64,000 nucleotides of DNA. Origin: Polytrichum commune (lineage: Eukaryota; Streptophyta; Polytrichopsida; Polytrichales; Polytrichaceae). Positions 62,259-64,000 of this stretch are shown piece after piece. Position numbers and translations under genes: made by a program. The notes below the pieces were generated by a model. That model was not told the origin of the DNA. It saw nothing but the letters and a program-made list of their open reading frames with translations, and did not search any database. Location: the NCBI GenBank assembly GCA_950295325.1, contig OX485805.1, positions 28,693,501 through 28,757,500 of the forward strand, in the 5' to 3' direction. Numbering within the stretch: position 1 is the first letter of the stretch; each line of letters starts with the position of its first letter.

Positions 62259-64000
62259 ATGCCAAACAAAGTGAATGGTAAGAGGAAGGTCCCACCCAAT
62301 GTCAATTGCAATGTTTGAGTCTTGTAAGTAGTGTTATTTGCAGTAACAGACCCTCACGCGAAGCACAAGGAGTTGACGGATTTGTCGCCGACAAATTGTA
62401 GTGGAACTGATCCAATTCAGCCCTGTATTTGTTGACCCTCAACCCCAATATGCATAATAATTTCGGTTGTGCAGCTGTGCCCCCTATGTGTAGTAGGAGG
62501 TGGAGATTTATTAATTAAGGTGCAGGAAAGCTGTGCGGCCAAATTCAGCATATAAATGTCAACAACACGTGATATGTTTACAGGCGACGAGTTCCCCCCA
62601 CCCCCTCCCCACCATTCATGGATTTTGTTTATTGATAATGTCACTTTTATTACATCACATATTTTATGTTGGATGATCCCTTGAATGAGTTCATGAGGAC
62701 ACTTGTTTGGATATGAAATGTTGTTACTTGCAAGGTTTAGCCTCACGCCAGCCATGCACGGTATTTGTGAGAACACCCAGAACTTTGAAGAATAGTATGT
62801 AGTGCAGGTGCAGACTATTGTTTATCAACGCATTGTAATTGAGGTGTGCCGCACAGTAAGCTGCTCGGCATTCCTTGGACACACATGCAAGCTGATATGA
62901 ATGTGTTGAAAGGACAGGTTGTATTTCACACCTACTCGCAGCGACATATTTAGAGGCATGACTCCGAATTTGTCCGGGAATTTTAACGTCCAGGTGGTTT
63001 CTTGCAGTACGGGGACGGTGTCGCAATCTGTTTATGAGTCGGTTACCTGGAATTCGTGCGGGATGCAGACATTGATGACTGCCCACAGCGAAATTGGACT
63101 GCCCTCTGGAGAAGAGCCCCAGCATATGGAGCACAGCAACCCGGTGGAACACATAATGGAAATTGTGGAATCTTGATTGACAAAGTTGGTGGGAGCGATT
63201 GGAATGAGCCTACATTTGGTCACCGTGGAAGGAGACCATCGGACGACGCTGTAACTAGGAGATATGTATTTTAGTATGGACATATGTAGGAATTTCCGAG
63301 TTCCATGAACTGCATAATTAGATGATGTCAATGCCACAGTTTACATATGGACATGTTTTTGTAGGATGAAGCAAGAAGTTTGCCTTGGTCTTATGTGGAG
63401 TGATATGTGGCTCTGATACTCACAAATGACCACAAAATTGTAGACTTGATGGCAAGGAGGACATATATGATTTCAAAACATTCTGGCGTTGAATTGGCAA
63501 TTTTGAATGATACCCAATTTATGTGGCGAGAGTTCCTTGCTCGTCCTCCATTATATGTGTTGGTTTTCGTGGAAAGCAACGTATATGCTGCATTTTTTTC
63601 ACTTTACAATGGTGTAGTTACTGGCATAATGCCCTGCATTCTAATGAGCTAAGAATTGTTGTTATCGGAGTGTTGCATACATCTTGTACGCTCCGAGTAT
63701 GAAGCAATCCATGGGCATGCATGAAATGTCTGTGAACATTGGATTGATACAATATTATGTACAGCATTAAGTGCATTGATCCATTGCCGTATGCATGGGT
63801 TTCTCGTTTTTAGTCTGCAACTTCATTTTGAGCAGGTTCCATGTGATGTGTCGGTGTCAGAATCACATTTCACACGACACATAGGCAGTAAAACCAACTT
63901 TGTACACATCCAAACTCAATTTGCTGAGGTTCCGTTGCCCTTCATTCTACTGAAAGACTAGCCACTCAAAGGTGTTCTTCTCACTATTGTTCTTTAACCA
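62259..64000. other. Downstream region, no firm gene
   Basis: Two overlapping plus-strand frames at 62919-63274 follow a good acceptor (TTTCTTGCAG at 62998-63007), but they compete with each other and show no family signature. The rest is AT-rich with no clear repeat. Element terminus not seen. Confidence 0.35.

Larger units (their letters stand above)
44284..64000. mobile_element. Large CACTA (En/Spm, CMC superfamily) transposon, right end not in window
   Basis: Contains a TNP2-type transposase gene (minus strand), a second En/Spm-type gene (plus strand), a methionyl-tRNA synthetase fragment, and a left cluster of short direct and inverted motifs. The divergent gene order puts a 5-kb shared upstream region in the middle. 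The left boundary is a guess from the motif cluster at 44284-44390, which contains CACTG ends but no proven 3-bp target duplication. No matching right terminus is seen before 64000. The base composition is richer in GC than the DNA left of 44 kb. Confidence 0.65.

Noticed and set aside
62919-63274. Two competing frames after a good splice acceptor
   Set aside because: Cannot decide between them and no protein family fits; possible exon only.

Overview
This is nuclear DNA of a land plant with long AT-rich intergenic stretches, introns with GT..AG borders and many plant-type repeats. The best lineage clues are an intact stomatal bHLH gene of the SPEECHLESS/MUTE/FAMA group (about 8.9-14.4 kb, minus strand) and a TORNADO1-like LRR-ROCO gene cut by the left edge (0.3-2.0 kb, minus strand). 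Both families are land-plant specific in this form. The low gene density suggests a large genome; a moss, lycophyte, fern or gymnosperm is plausible, but I cannot fix the lineage from the sequence alone.

Layout. 0-2 kb: large exon of the LRR-ROCO gene, which leaves the window inside its P-loop. 2-8.8 kb: AT-rich DNA with a 143-bp tandem repeat and no gene I recognise. 8.9-14.4 kb: five-exon SMF/FAMA-like gene whose introns hold a MITE-like element, two dispersed repeats and a tandem duplication. 14.4-18.5 kb: upstream DNA. 18.5-20.1 kb: five copies of a 308-bp repeat. 20-44 kb: gene-free repeat-rich DNA with TIR elements, a perfect 18-bp-arm palindrome, a possible decayed LTR-retrotransposon primer-binding site, a 202-bp array of seven copies, and microsatellites.

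44.3-64 kb: most of a large CACTA (En/Spm, CMC superfamily) DNA transposon. A cluster of short direct and inverted motifs at 44.28-44.39 kb may be its left subterminal region. Next comes a fragment of a methionyl-tRNA synthetase gene (45.7-47.0 kb) that keeps its introns but carries a frameshift. Then comes a TNP2-type transposase gene (48.0-52.8 kb, minus strand), whose five exons join in frame to about 1285 aa. After a 5-kb divergent intergenic region follows a second gene (58.2-62.3 kb, plus strand) with a Transposase_24-like domain and a possible TNP1-like C-terminus, in six exons that also join in frame. The right end of the element was not found and may lie beyond the window.

How the parts fit: TNP2 would be the catalytic transposase and the second protein the accessory (TNPA-like) factor that binds subterminal repeats. 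The tRNA-synthetase fragment looks like host DNA picked up by the element. The other two genes are ordinary host genes: one a cell-patterning ROCO GTPase, one a stomatal-lineage transcription factor. All exon borders were read by eye from splice signals, phase and family match; no alignment or expression data were available.
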